Below, piece by piece: positions 1-11,725 of a DNA stretch of 64,000 nucleotides. A program made the position numbers and the translations under genes. Each line of letters starts with the position of its first letter. Position 1 is the stretch's first letter. This stretch comes from Temnopleurus reevesii (taxonomy: Eukaryota > Echinodermata > Echinoidea > Temnopleuroida > Temnopleuridae): the NCBI GenBank assembly GCA_036244855.1, contig BQKZ01000130.1:53153-117152 (forward strand), read 5' to 3'. The notes below the pieces were generated by a model. It did not search any database, was not told the DNA's origin, and saw nothing but the letters and a program-made list of their open reading frames with translations.

Positions 1-9
1 TAGCACGAT

Positions 10-400
10 ATGGTAAATTGCCATCTCGTCCAATGCCATCTCGTCCAATGACCGTTTCGTCCAAACGCGCTTCGTCCAACATTACTTCGTCTATAAACAT
101 TTCGTCCAATAAACATTTCGTCCAATTGCCGCTCTGTCCAGTAACCAATTTGTCCAATATCCCGTTCGTCCAATAGCCATTTCGTCCAATAACCATATGG
201 TCCATCTTCATTTTTGTCCAATTGCCTATTCGTCCAATCATCATGTGCTCTAGTCCTACTCCGTCCAATTACCGCTTTGTTTGGTGTCACTTTGTCCTAT
301 CATCAGGTTGTCCAGATTGGACAACCTAATGTTAGACAAAGCGCGTTTGGACAAAACGGTCATTGAACGAGATGGCATTGGACGAGATGGAAATAAACCG
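10..400. mobile_element. Foldback element with CGTCCAAT sub-repeats, copy 1
   Basis: The left arm is a run of degenerate units of the form TTTCGTCCAATNNCCA, about 16-20 bp each, from 10 to about 318. The right arm (318-400) carries the same units in reverse complement (ATTGGACGA). The outer 80 bp on both sides are close inverted copies (GCCATCTCGTCCAATGCC and its complement). Foldback transposons with sub-repeated arms are known in sea urchins (TU elements); a relation is inferred only from architecture. No coding capacity. Confidence 0.7.
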
Positions 401-651
401 TTCAATCTATATTTCTGTGCAGAGTAGGAGAGAAGTGTTCTACAGCTACTGTGAAGGCTCAAATGGAATTCATTTATTTTGTCCCACTTTTTTGGTCGAG
501 TGTTTAGGGGAATAACGAAGCCGACAAAGAAGCCATCTCTTTAGTCGTAAACGTCAAACAATGATGTAAACAAATCCCTGCCTTAATTGGACACGTGATC
601 GTAAATGACGCCATTTATTATGGTACACTCTTGGAGAAAAAGGTGCTCTGA

Positions 652-1218
652 ATGTTTTTTTTATACTTGTCTCGAGCTTATAAGCTTTACATGCTCCATG
701 CGCGCACCCATGATTTTGAAATCAGGTGGCTGAGTTCATATTTGGCGCCCCCTGGGGTGCTGAGCTGGAATGACAAGGAAAAAAAGTCTTCAATTGCGAC
801 ACCTGGTCAACATGTTTACATAGAATGGGAGGGAAGGAAATACATATTGTGTGCATCACGATCTTTTAATGATTTAAATGACGTTTTTTACAATTTTTTT
901 TATCCCACTACCCAAGTACTCAAGAGCAGATACGATACGAAATGGTTCCAATTTTCATTTTTTTTCTACGGGTGTACAGAGAGTACAAGGCGTCTTGGTG
1001 GGGATTTCATGCAATCTAATTTAGAGTTTTACAACCAGATGTATGGAGAAACGGTGTGTTGGAAAGGTCTGATTTGGGAAAGGGTAAAGGGGAAAGGGAA
1101 AGCAGATAACAATATATATTTGTATACTATCTCATGCGTAAATCGCGCGCTAGCCAAGCGTCTTCAACGTCTGACAAGCGTCCCTCCTTCCTATATTTGC
1201 ATTTATGGGTCGTATTGA
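652..1218 (+). other. Long open frame (188 codons), status unknown
   Basis: At this base composition a 188-codon frame is unusual by chance, and it is the longest gap-free frame in the window. The peptide shows no signal peptide, repeat or motif that I recognise. It includes a G-Q-H-V-Y-I-E-W-E-G stretch and several aromatic runs. No clear promoter, splice site or homologous copy supports it. It may be a transposon relic or chance. Positions 400-650 to its left show nothing identifiable. Confidence 0.15.
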
Positions 1219-1978
1219 TGTAGTTATGTATTTATGTATCGTTTTTAATCTTTTTAAATGAATATGCGGGTATTTACGAATAGCTGAAAATCGTATGCGT
1301 TCATTATACACAAAGGTAGTTCCTGACGACCAGAAGCTTTCCAAAGGCTTCCCAAAAATAAATGTAGCAACAGGCAATGTATGCTAACTGAAATCTAAAT
1401 ATTGTATCTCAATGGATACTCACCGTTTTGTGGAATATTGCGTAACTACAGCCGTTGGCAATATATTTGCATACATTTGAAACTGTTAGTAAACCGGATT
1501 ATTCTCAGTAGACGTTTATACTATGAAAACAAAGGTGTAATTCAGAGTTTAGTTCCAGTTTTAAATTTGTCGACTTACGTGTTATAGAGCGTAGTATCCG
1601 GTCGCCAAACTTGTGTGGCGGGAAACCTGAGCTCAGTTGTTCCCCTATAGTCTGCAGGATCCCACTGCAATAGCTGGTCTGTCCAACTCTAAAAGAAAAA
1701 AGAGAGAAAAGAAAAATTGATTCTCAAATCAATGCCCAATAAAAGAGAATTGATAACAATACAAAGCAAATGATTTTGAATGTGTTAGCCCCTCAAACAA
1801 TGTTGAACAAAAAAGTTGAGACGTCCCTCTGTTTATTTCTTTTTCAAGTTTGTTTTATTACGTCTGACAGCATTAAAATCCATTAATGGTTGGATATGGG
1901 CTCGACAAATCTTGTTTGACAAACGGTTTCCAATGTGCATGTAATCACTGTTGAGTATTTTTCATAACTTTCTTGTAA
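1219..1978. other. No recognisable feature
   Basis: AT-rich sequence with short frames only. 2108-3239 is the same. Confidence 0.5.
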
Positions 1979-2107
1979 AGCCCTGGTCACATAGGCCCCT
2001 GGAAGCAACACGATTCATCCCGACTCGTTGTTCTGAGGCAGTTAACTGTGAATTAACAAAGAGTCGGGGTGAATCGTGTTGCTTCCGGATTCATATGTGA
2101 CCAGGGC
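1979..2107. mobile_element. Hairpin MITE, GGTCACATAGG family, copy 1
   Basis: Inverted arms of about 50 bp (AGCCCTGGTCACATAGGCCC; inner GCAACACGATTCA and CGACTCG) surround a short centre with AATTAAC. TAA lies on both sides, as expected for a 3-bp target duplication. Confidence 0.75.
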
Positions 2108-3239
2108 TAAAGATTTGCTCTAAACGTTGTTGATCTCTTTGTCTTATATTTTTTCTGCTTTTAAAGAAGGCAATATTTTTCTGGCGCAGAACGGGCCTTT
2201 AACAGTTATAGAAATGGAGCTGCAATAACTTACCTGGTTTACTTGTATATTAAGCTTCATCATCTGGTCACGTTCATTCTGGATAAGGAAAGAAAATCAA
2301 ACAAAAAGAAAATGCGTCGTGAGGTCGGATGAACAACAGTCATGAAATATTGAAGTGTATTTTAAATGATTTCAATACTTTCTTAGTTTGTCGATACCCA
2401 TTCATATGGTCCCTCTTGATATATAAATATAAGCATATACTTATAGCATACAGTATACTTTGGGAAAAGTGCTACACACTTGAAAAGAAAAGTCTACCTA
2501 AAAGAAATATTTATTCAATAGGAGTAGAAAATCAAATGAATAGAACAAAAAAAGGTTTGACAAAAATTGGATGCCTTATAAGAAGGTTATGAATGTTTAG
2601 ATATTTACAAAACTTGGCAATGGATAACGTCATAGTTGCCCAACTGACCATTTATTTCTTTCATATCAATAAAATGTTAGTTTTTCACCCCCACCTCCTT
2701 ATTTGCATGTTTAAATTGATACAGACTTTGTATCGTTCTGTAGAAATGATGAATTTTACACCATAAATATAAAGAAATTTCTGATTAGTTGTGCACCCAT
2801 GTCATCAAATTGGCAAAATGTCAACAAAAAAAACCCACTGATTTGCTACTTTTTCAAATCTAAAAAAATGCATAGCTTTTTTCTTTTATTATTTGTCTGG
2901 TTTTCTTTAAACTTTATTTGTTCTGCGCACTAATATTTCCTGTTCCTTTAAAAAAATATTGGGTATAATCCTCTTTGAGGCGAACAATCATGCCTATATG
3001 AAAGGATTGGCTGGGTACAATCCTCATTTTAAGTAAATTAAACGATTTTGGCAAAATATAACGATTTCAGCTCCTTTTGCCTGACATTTATCACAACAAA
3101 ATATTTATATGTACGACTATTTTACGAGTTGCATCGACATGATCAATTTTTACTAGTTTGTTTTGGGACTGTATATCACTCCTTCAGACCTTCGGACCAC
3201 CATTACCAATCATTTTTTGTAGAGTCATTTAGATTAGGA

Positions 3240-6200
3240 AAACATAATCTATTCCTCACCATGACAACCACAGCCATCTTTCAAAGATCAAAGTTTTCTT
3301 TCTTTCCGGTCCCTATACCCGTTCCGCGACGTCCATTAGCGCAAAATCCAATTAAAAATCATCCTTTGCACCCATCTCCTTTTCTTCTGTCCAAAATCAA
3401 GCACCACAAAACTTTCCCAAGCAAAACCACAATTCTCACCGCAGCTGTTAGAGTCCCCTTTCAAAGTTCAAAGCTCTCTTTCCCGAAGTCCCTTTGCGAC
3501 AGCTCGTCGACGTCTAATTATGCAATATCCTTCTGAATTTGATGAAAACGATCTCCAGTGGTGCTCACCATCTTGAAACCTCTTTTAAGACCCTTCAGAT
3601 TCAAACTCGGAACAAATATCTTCATACTCTCCTCAACCCTGCACCTCCATGTTTCTATAGAGCTTTTTTCTTTCCGATTTTCACGATGATAATATTCTTG
3701 CAGCGGCAATTGTTATTAATAATATGCATGGTTTAAGCAAAATCTGAACTTTCAAGAGATTTAACTTAAACGGGACCTTCTGTGATGTCTAAATTCCTCT
3801 GAACTAACTTGGCATCAGTAAATCCTTTTAAAGAATCTTTTTTTTATTCCAATACAACATTTGATCAAACAAATCTTACAACAGTTTGCCGTTCATATAA
3901 GAGTTACCATTATCAAATCTAAACAACCATCATCACTATAACAATCATCGTCACCTTTTCCCGAAATTCCTTTACGACATCTTGTTGACATTTGATTATG
4001 CAATATCCTTGTAAACTTGACGAAAACGATATCCAGTGTTTACTTTCTCAAAACCTCTTTGAGGGCATTTTAGATTCAAACTTGGAACAAGCATCGTCAT
4101 TCTCTTTCCAATCTAGCACCTCGATGTTATTTTAGAGCCGAGTCTTCATGACTTTCACGATGATAGCGTTCCCGCCGCGGCAGTTTCAAAGTAAAGACAA
4201 CTTTAAAAACCTGTTGTTCAAACGGGACCTTCTGTGATCCATATTCATCTAAATTGTGTGTCCCTCAGCAATTTCCTTTGAAATCTATTTTCCTTTCAAT
4301 ACAACATTTTCATAAAGTCTTACAACGTTCAAAACTTTTTTTTTTTTTTTACTTGTGGTCCCTTTTGCCCGTTTCGCGAATGTCCCATTGCGCAAATTCA
4401 AATCTAAAAATCATCATTTTTTTTTGTGGAGGCGCCGTGGTGTAGTGGACATGACTCTCGCCTTTCAACAGGAGGGTCGTAGGTTCGAGTCCCACCCAGG
4501 GCGTTAATTTCCTTCAGCAAGAAATTCATCCACAATGTGCTGCACTCAACCCAGGTGAGGTGAATGGGTACCTGGTAGGAATATTCATTCCTTGAAACGC
4601 CAAGCATGCCAAGTGCGCTAATGAAGTGGTTGCAGGACTAAAGCCAGGGTAATAATGCTGAAATTGTAGAGCACTTAGAGAATTCTTAGAGTTGATAGGC
4701 GCTATATAAAAGCCGTTCATTATTATTATTATCTATCCCCTTTCCTTTCTCTTCCAAATTAAGCGTTATGATACTTTCCAAGCAAAACCACAATTCTCAC
4801 CGCAGATGTTAGAGTCACCTTTCAAAGTTCAAGCCTCTCCTTTCCCGAAGTCCCTTTGCGACATCTCGTTGACGTCTAATTATGCAATATCCTTGTAAAC
4901 CTGATGAAAACGATCTCCAGTGTTCAGCTTCTTGGGACCTCCTTGAGGTCTCTTAAGATTCAAACCCGGAACAAACATCTTCATTTTCTCCTCAATCCTG
5001 CATCTCTATGCTTCCTAAGGCTTCCAGACTTTCATGAGGATGACGTTGTTGCCGCGTCAACGTTATCAAAAAACAAGCATGTTAAAGACAAAAGGTTTTG
5101 AATAAACATGCAGAACCACCTCTGATATCTATTCGTCAATCAGCAAATTCTTTGAAACAATATATTCTTCTTCAATTACAACATTTTCATAAAATTTACA
5201 ACGGTTTGCCGTTCATGTTCCTTTGCGACAGCCCTTTGACGTCTAATTATGCAAGATCCTTGTGAACTTGATGAAAATAATCTCCAGTCTTCAGCTTCTT
5301 GAAACCTCCTTGAGGTCCCTTAAGATTCAAACCCGGAACAAACATCTTCATTCTCTCTTCACCTCTGCATCTCGATGTTTCTTTAGCATGTTTAGAGCGG
5401 TGTTTTCCGGCTTTCACAATGATGAAGTTCTTGTCACAGCAACGTTATTAAAGATAAGCGTTAAAAAGGCAACTCTCAAAAGCTTTTTGCTCAAGACGGA
5501 TGCTTGTTTAGAACTTTCTCACGGTGACATCGTTCTTTCTGCAGCAACGTATAGGATAACAGGATAAAGACAACTTTCAAAAGCTTTGGCTCAAACACAA
5601 CCTTCTCTGATATCTATTCGTCTTAACCAGTGTTAATTAATTGCTCATCAGTAAATACTCTTTTTTTTCTATACAACATTTTCATTAAAAATCTTACAAC
5701 GGTTTGCCGTTCATGCAAGAGACCTCATTTCCGAATCGAAACGAAAATCACCATCATCTTTCAAATTTCAAAGGTCTCTCTTCTCGAGTTCCCTCTGCGA
5801 TGTCTCGTCGACGTCTAAAAATGCAATATCCTTAACTTGTAAACTAGTGTTCTCCTTCGCAAAACCTCCTTGAGCTCACTTAAGATTCAAAGCCGGAACA
5901 AACAACCGTCATTCTCACCCCAACCCTGCATCTCGATGTTTCTTTATAGCTGTGTCTTCATGACTTTCGCGATGATAACGGTCCCGCCGCGGCAGTTTCA
6001 TAGTAAAGACAACTTTTAAAAGCTGTTGTTCAAACGGGACCTTTTCTGATCCCTATTCATCGAAATTGTGTGTCCATCAGCAATTTCCTTTGAAATCTAT
6101 TTTCCTTTCAATACAACATTTTCATGAAGTCTTACAACGTTCAAAATTCGAAATTTTCTTTACTTGTGGTCCCTTTTGCCCGTTTCGCGAACGTCCCATT

Positions 6201-6930
6201 GAGCAAAATCAAATATAAAAATCATCATTTGCATCTATCCCCTTTCCTTTCTCTTCCAAATTAAGCGTTGTGATACTTTCCAAGCAAAACCACAATTCAC
6301 ACCGCAGCTGTTAGAGTCACCTTTTACAGTTCAAAACTCTCATTTCACGAAGTCCCTTTGCGACATCTCGTTGACGTCTAATTATGCAAAATCCTTGTAA
6401 ACATGATGAAAACGATCTCCAGTGTTCAGCTTCTTGAAACCTCCTTGAGGTCCCTTAAGATTCAAACCCGGAACAGACATCTTCATTCTCTCCTCAATCC
6501 TGCATCTCTATGTTTCCTAAGACAGCAGTATCTTCCAGACTTTAATGAGGATGACTTTTTGCCGCGTCAACGTTATTAAAAAACAAGCATGTTAAAGACA
6601 AAAGGTTTTGAATAAACATGCTGAACCACCTCTGATATCTATTCGTCAATCAGCAGATTCTTTGAAACAATATATTCTTCTTCAATTACAACATTTTCAT
6701 AAAATTTACAACGGTTTGCCGTTCATGTTCCTTTGCGACAGCTCTTTGACGTCTAATTATGCAATAACCTTGTAAACGTGGTGAAGCGATCTCCAGTGTT
6801 CACCTTCTCGAAACCTCCTTGAGGTCCCTTAAGATTCAAACTCGGAACAAACAACCATCATTCTCTCTCCAACACTGAGTATCAATGTTCTTTTCAAGAG
6901 CTGTAACTTCATGATTTTTACAATGACGAT
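3240..6930. repeat. Seven-unit tandem locus with higher-order structure
   Basis: A core (GACGTCTAATTATGCAATATCC, GATGAAAACGATCTCCAGTG, CTCCTTGAGGTCCCTTAAG, TTCAAACCCGGAACAAAC) recurs near 3500, 3975, 4860, 5220, 5790, 6355 and 6720. Pairs of units form a larger repeat: 4140-5230 matches 5945-6725, apart from a SINE in the first. On the minus strand most cores share a short frame (MK-F-V-P-G-L-N-L-K start, KDIA stop) of about 34 codons. Unit 5 is frameshifted. Whether this was ever coding is unknown. Confidence 0.75.
4426..4732 (+). mobile_element. tRNA-derived SINE, subtype 1
   Basis: The head is GTGGAGGCGCCGTGGTGTAG with an A-box-like TGGTGTAGTGG and a perfect B box GGTTCGAGTCC (4482-4492). 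The body follows and the end is GCGCTATATAAAAGCCGTTC then (ATT)n. Two duplicated copies of the host sequence (near 6226 and 3361) have no SINE. Confidence 0.85.
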
Positions 6931-7057
6931 GGCTGGTTACCACTATTCTAAAGCCCTTCAATTTGAGAGGGAGAGCAGGCAGGAGGATGGATCCCAAATA
7001 TCACTTCCCCGACATGTTGGGCGGTCGAATGCATCTCCTAAGATTCCTTTTTATATA

Positions 7058-7355
7058 GGAGTCGTCCTGATGTAGTGGTTCTGGCTCTCGTCTTTCAACC
7101 AGAGAGTCGCGGTTGAAATCCTACCCATGGTCAATAATGGTGTTAAATTTCTTCATCAATAAATTAATTCACATTGTGCTGCACTCGATTCAGATGATGT
7201 AAATCCATTTATTTGTTCATTAAAGTGCTTTAGTGCTGGTAGCGACGAGCTGAAGTCAGGGTAATAATAATTCAAAACGTCTTGAACTTTCCGCAGAGTG
7301 GATACATGCGCTATATAAAATGCATTAGTATTATCATCACAATAATATTGTTATT
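7058..7355 (+). mobile_element. tRNA-derived SINE, subtype 2, old copy
   Basis: The head is degraded (B box reads GGTTGAAATCC). The body ends GTGGATACATGCGCTATATAA and then an ATT-rich tail. Confidence 0.7.
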
Positions 7356-7859
7356 TATGCGTGCACTGTAGGGGAGGGAGGCTTTGGGAGCGCTAGCCCG
7401 CGGGTCAAATTTGAGGTAAAAGGGCGCCAAAATCGACGAGAGGGCGCCAAACTAGGTGATGTTATGTGTAATTTATTGCTCTTTCAGTTGCGATTTCGTT
7501 TGTTTTCTTGTCCTCTGGCTAGAACTGGTGCCCACCCACCCAGTCGTGTGTCTTATTCATAAAATAACTCCGATTTTCAACTTATTGTAAAACTAATTAC
7601 AAGAATCATGTTCATTGAAATCTTCAAAAAGTAATACATTGTCTATAAAAATGAGAATGGCAAAGTTTTGTGATACACCCATGTTGTTGCGCCTGTAGCG
7701 TTGATTTGCATTGAATTGTCAAAAAGATGAGCCGGTAATCTATCAAAATGCTCTTTTCCCCTTTTTGACATTCCTCGTGCACACAAGTAGGGTTTACACT
7801 TCAAGCCAAAACTCGAATGTTTCAGAAACTACTAAAATCTCATGGAATCTCATAGTGCA

Positions 7860-8040
7860 TTGCGAAAGAGAGTTAGTACAAGTCGCCTTCCCATTTTGCG
7901 CCAAGGCGAGTTTGTACGAGTCGCCTAATCGCCTTTTCTCCTTAAACAAGGTACAAAGGCGAGTTCGTATAAGTCGTCTCCTCGCCTTTTCGACCAAAAT
8001 AAGTCGCCTTTGCGAGTTGATCAACTTGCCTTCGCGCTGT
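7860..8040. repeat. Local repeat of AAGGCGAGT / AGTCGCCTT motifs
   Basis: The motif AAGGCGAGTTYGTAYRAGTCG occurs twice with further partial copies, and with its complement AGTCGCCTT interleaved. It makes a small palindromic cluster. Confidence 0.5.
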
Positions 8041-8071
8041 ACGTACGACATAAGCTTCCCTATACTGCTAT

Positions 8072-8220
8072 AGGACTGGCGTAGTATACGCGGATCAGAC
8101 GGTGGACTGAGGTTCGGTGGTGCTCGAGGAGCGTACGCATATTTGTGCGTCTTGGGATCGTTGTAATTTTCAAAAACGCTGGGCCAACGCAGGCTAAAAA
8201 CGCAAAGGTGTGAGTTGGCC
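8072..8220. mobile_element. MITE, ACTCACACCTTTGCG family, left-truncated copy
   Basis: Only the middle (GCGGATCAGACGGTGGACTG) and right end (CGCAAAGGTGTGAGTTGGCC) remain. The left arm is missing. Confidence 0.65.
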
Positions 8221-8711
8221 GTAAGGTTTCGGTGTGAACATTGCTTACATCCCCTCCCCCGTGACTTCATGCTTTACAACGAATAGGTACAAACGTAGGA
8301 GATGACATGTAGAGTTTTATCACTGGAGGGTGACAAATTGATTCATTTCGGAAAAATGTTGCCATCGATCATATCCATCCCAATAGTTTTGCGATAAAAA
8401 GAGAAAATATTTAAATGAGAACGAAATGAATGATAAGAAAAAACTAATGTCCCGGACGATGTTTCAGCAAGATGAAAAGGAATTAAAGACATTGTCACAT
8501 TTTTTTATTTCGTTGTTTAAAGAAAGAATTATCAAATCAAGCTGTCTAATTATTTTACTTGATGAAAAAAACCCCCAAAGAATGCAAATTGAGGGAAGAT
8601 ATACATGCACTATCAAGATGTCTATCAAAATTGAACATAGCGTACATATATATCGGTCATTTTTGTCCTTCAGATTTTTTACCACTACGATAATGACGCA
8701 TATACAGTACA

Positions 8712-8841
8712 GGCGTGTAGCCAGGGGCGGAGAATTTGGACTTTTTTGCTTCCTTGCTTGCTTGACAGCCAAAGGGCTCATCCAAAAATGGTTGAAACAT
8801 ATTTCCCCCTCCCCTATATTCAAGTGCAATCCTGGCTACGT
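8712..8841. repeat. Short hairpin-ended repeat (GTAGCCAGG)
   Basis: GTGTAGCCAGGGG at 8713 and the complement CCTGGCTACGTG at 8829 bracket a C/G-rich segment. A 180-codon frame (8426-8968) runs through it and is probably chance. Flanks 8221-8711 and 8842-9280 show nothing else. Confidence 0.35.
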
Positions 8842-9282
8842 GTCTGATATCCATGATGTATGGTCATTCAAAGAGCAGATTTTACGTGCTTTGGGAGTGG
8901 ACACACATATTGTCTTTGACCCTTATGGCGCGCAAAGTTTTACCGAATATTTTAAATTGCAAAATTAGACTCCATATTGACTGCATGGTGAGCAAACTTG
9001 CATTCCCTTCCCTTTTGTAGAATCACGTCCTCAATTTCGACCCCCGGAAACAACAACCGCCGATGAATGAATATTCTGCCATTTTTAAAATGAAATTGGG
9101 TATTTTGATGGCCTCTCCCGAATTTATGTATTCACCCCGCCGACACCTCTCCGGCCATGGTGCGCATACAATTTAGCATCTTCTCCCTTAGAATTCCATT
9201 CCCACTAAATTACCGCCATGCTGCATCAATTTGTAAATAACACCCGCCTTGCGATGACTTTCTATGGGTATATCGTAGGCTC

Positions 9283-9295
9283 GTTGCTAGGCAAC
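9283..9295. promoter_or_regulatory. RFX X-box-like palindrome
   Basis: GTTGCTAGGCAAC fits RYYNYY-N-RRNRAC, the RFX-factor X-box pattern, and is a perfect palindrome with its flanking C and G. No gene start is visible near it. Confidence 0.3.
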
Positions 9296-9579
9296 GCGTA
9301 ATCCATACCCCCTATGGGGATTAAGACTCTTTTTGGAGCACACTTTCATGTCAGTTTTATCGCCTGCATCAGATAAGGCGACGAAATTGTGTCACATCTA
9401 AAGCGAAGTTGATGTTGGGCATCCATGCTTCATTTGGAAATGACCGTTGATTTGAGTTTCATGGCCTTTTGTATTACCAAATGTACGATTCAGGATGTGT
9501 TCCAACACAAATTTTTCATTCTATTTTCATTTTCGTTTTTTAATCTATTCAATTTCCAACAAAATTTAAATCAAACAAT

Positions 9580-10990
9580 CGGCAGACATATGCAATATAC
9601 ATTATTGAAGATCATACACATTATAATGTGTCTAACATAAATCGCTTTTTAATTATAAGCCAGTGTAAATCTTAATTATGAGAGTAAGAGATAACAATGG
9701 CAATTTATAATTTGTTGAAACAGAGAAACCTACTAAGAAACCCTGCAAATAACTTTGGGCTACTCTAGTTACATTGAAATGGTAATGATAGGTATACTCA
9801 TGTATATTTATTTTCCTACTAATAATCATACATGTTCGAAATGGAGTTTATATTTAACAGTGGAAAACCTATATTTTTCTACTTTTATTATTTCTGTTTA
9901 CAAGCTTTCATTTCCAAAATATGCAAAAATTACAGAATGGATCAAATAATAACTTTTCTTTTTCTTGTCACTCTGGAAATATTAACAGTTTAAGAATAAT
10001 CATTACGTTTGGAAATGGCAATATCGTATATTTGAAAAGAAGAATACTTGGTCATAATCAACGTCATACTATAACAATCATAATTGTGCAGAAATAGAGC
10101 ATGCATTAATTAATATGTTTTCTTTTTCATGCCACGATGGAATTGTCAAAATATCTTAAGAATAACCATTACCTTCGCAAAGTGCAAATGCATCCTCTGT
10201 CATTTTCACGCATATCTCACGTCTTCTTCCCTTACCTGCAAAGTGCAGATCGATGCTATTTCTCTACTCTGCCATATTCCTGGTTGCTTTTAAGTACGCT
10301 CAACAATGACACTATGAGCAGGGCGGACAAAGCAGACAGCTTCCATTCGATCATTATACATGTATATACCTATATTTAGTATTTTTCTTTTACTATTTAC
10401 GTTCACAAGCTTTTATCCTCATGATATGCAAAAATTACAGAATGATGCAAATAATATATTCACTTTCTCACTAAGATTCTCTCACGTTCTTCGCTCCTTA
10501 CCTGCAAAGTGCAAATCGATGCTATTTTCCTACTCTACCTCACATTAATGGTGCCTCTTAAGTACGCTCAACAATGGCACTGTGAACAGAAAGGACGAAT
10601 AATTTGGACAAAGTAAACAACTCTCATTCAAGAATTAATGGCACCTAGATGCACATAAAATAGATTTTCTTCTTATCTGTTAGGTGCAAAAATGTCGAAC
10701 AGGTTCGCACCCCTTCAGTGCGTAAATAGGGAAGCTATTTTATTTTGTGTTCATGAAGCTATTGTGAAGGATTGAATGAAATTGTTTACTTTATCCGATT
10801 CCTTGTCCCTATTGCTCACGGTGCAGGCATGATAACTGAGAGGTTTCTGACGGGACGTTCAGTTTGTGACGCATGGTGCAAAATTAGAGATCCGGGATGC
10901 GAGGTTCGTAGTCACCGATGCAACGTTTGTTGAGGTCCTAGTTTGTTGACCAATGACAGACGCTAAATGTTTTAGACCCAGGACGCCAAA
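9580..10990. repeat. Large duplicated block, copy 1 (with inner duplication)
   Basis: Matches 11726-12965 in order: GACATATGCAATATACATTA, AACAGAGAAACCTACTAAG, TACCTGCAAAGTGCA, TATTGTGAAGG. Inside, 10140-10370 is repeated at 10380-10640. The end (10840-11010) has degenerate 20-25-bp units around GGGACGC. A more distant copy lies at 32640-32900. No coding potential seen. Confidence 0.7.
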
Positions 10991-11279
10991 ATTGTAACCC
11001 GGGACGCATTTTGTAACATCTATTTTTAGTTTTTATTCTTATTTATTGTCTCATTCAAAAAGCAGGGTAGTCCCATTCAAGCCTGCTGCACAATAGTATT
11101 AGCATTACAATCATTGGTATAACAAAGCAATACATAAACAAACGTATAGTTCGCGACTAGGCTACAGGGCATGGATTTTCTGTCTTCGGACCCAGGACGC
11201 GAAACACAGAATTTGCCAGTCACCAGTCGTTCGTAGGGTTGTGTGTAACTATACGAATAGCTCCTTCAAATACTCTCGA

Positions 11280-11450
11280 TTGTGTTTTACAAAGCTGTTC
11301 GTAGAGATACAAACGGCGCTTCGCACGACCGGTGACTCTTTCGTGCACTTAATAACGCCTATATAGCTGATTTTATTAGCACCTACGAAAGGGTCACCAG
11401 TCGTGAGTAGATTAGTGCCTACCTCCACGAACAGCTTCATGAAACACAAC
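11280..11450. mobile_element. Hairpin MITE, AAAGCTGTTCGTAG family, copy 1
   Basis: Inverted arms: TTGTGTTTTACAAAGCTGTT with CACGACCGGTGACTC on the left, and GGTCACCAGTCGTGAGTAG with ACAGCTTCATGAAACACAA on the right. Confidence 0.65.
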
Positions 11451-11451
11451 C

Positions 11452-11626
11452 CTGGGCGGTGTTTCACCAAGATAAGAAAGACTTTAAGAACGACTTTACG
11501 TTCGACTGGTACCCCTTCTTGTGCGTAATGGTTCACACTATTATGCGCATTCAGCGCAAGAACTGATACCAGTCGAACTTAAAGTCGTGCGTAAAGTCTT
11601 TCTTATCTTGGTGAAACACCTCCCTG
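11452..11626. mobile_element. Palindromic MITE, GTGTTTCACCAAG family, copy 1
   Basis: Arms begin GGCGGTGTTTCACCAAGATA and end in the complement. Flanking CCTGG on both sides may be part of the element or a 5-bp target duplication. It lies directly against another hairpin MITE (11280-11450). Confidence 0.75.
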
Positions 11627-11725
11627 GTCTCAAAATTCATGGTGGACATGGTCATTTCCTGTGCATACTTAGAAACCACCATAGACATTCCATCATCGAA
11701 AAGCCGTCATGTCAGTCCACCCTCN

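Noticed and set aside
4437..4500. tRNA gene
   Set aside because: A and B boxes are present, but the arms do not pair as a full cloverleaf and the sequence continues into a SINE body. The same applies at 22669, 34133, 47544 and 48350.
7711..8270. Frames of 120 and 158 codons on opposite strands
   Set aside because: They cover the AAGGCGAGT motif cluster and a truncated MITE.
8426..8968. 180-codon plus-strand frame
   Set aside because: It runs through a GTAGCCAGG repeat and has overlapping frames on the other strand. Composition is not protein-like and no motif is seen.
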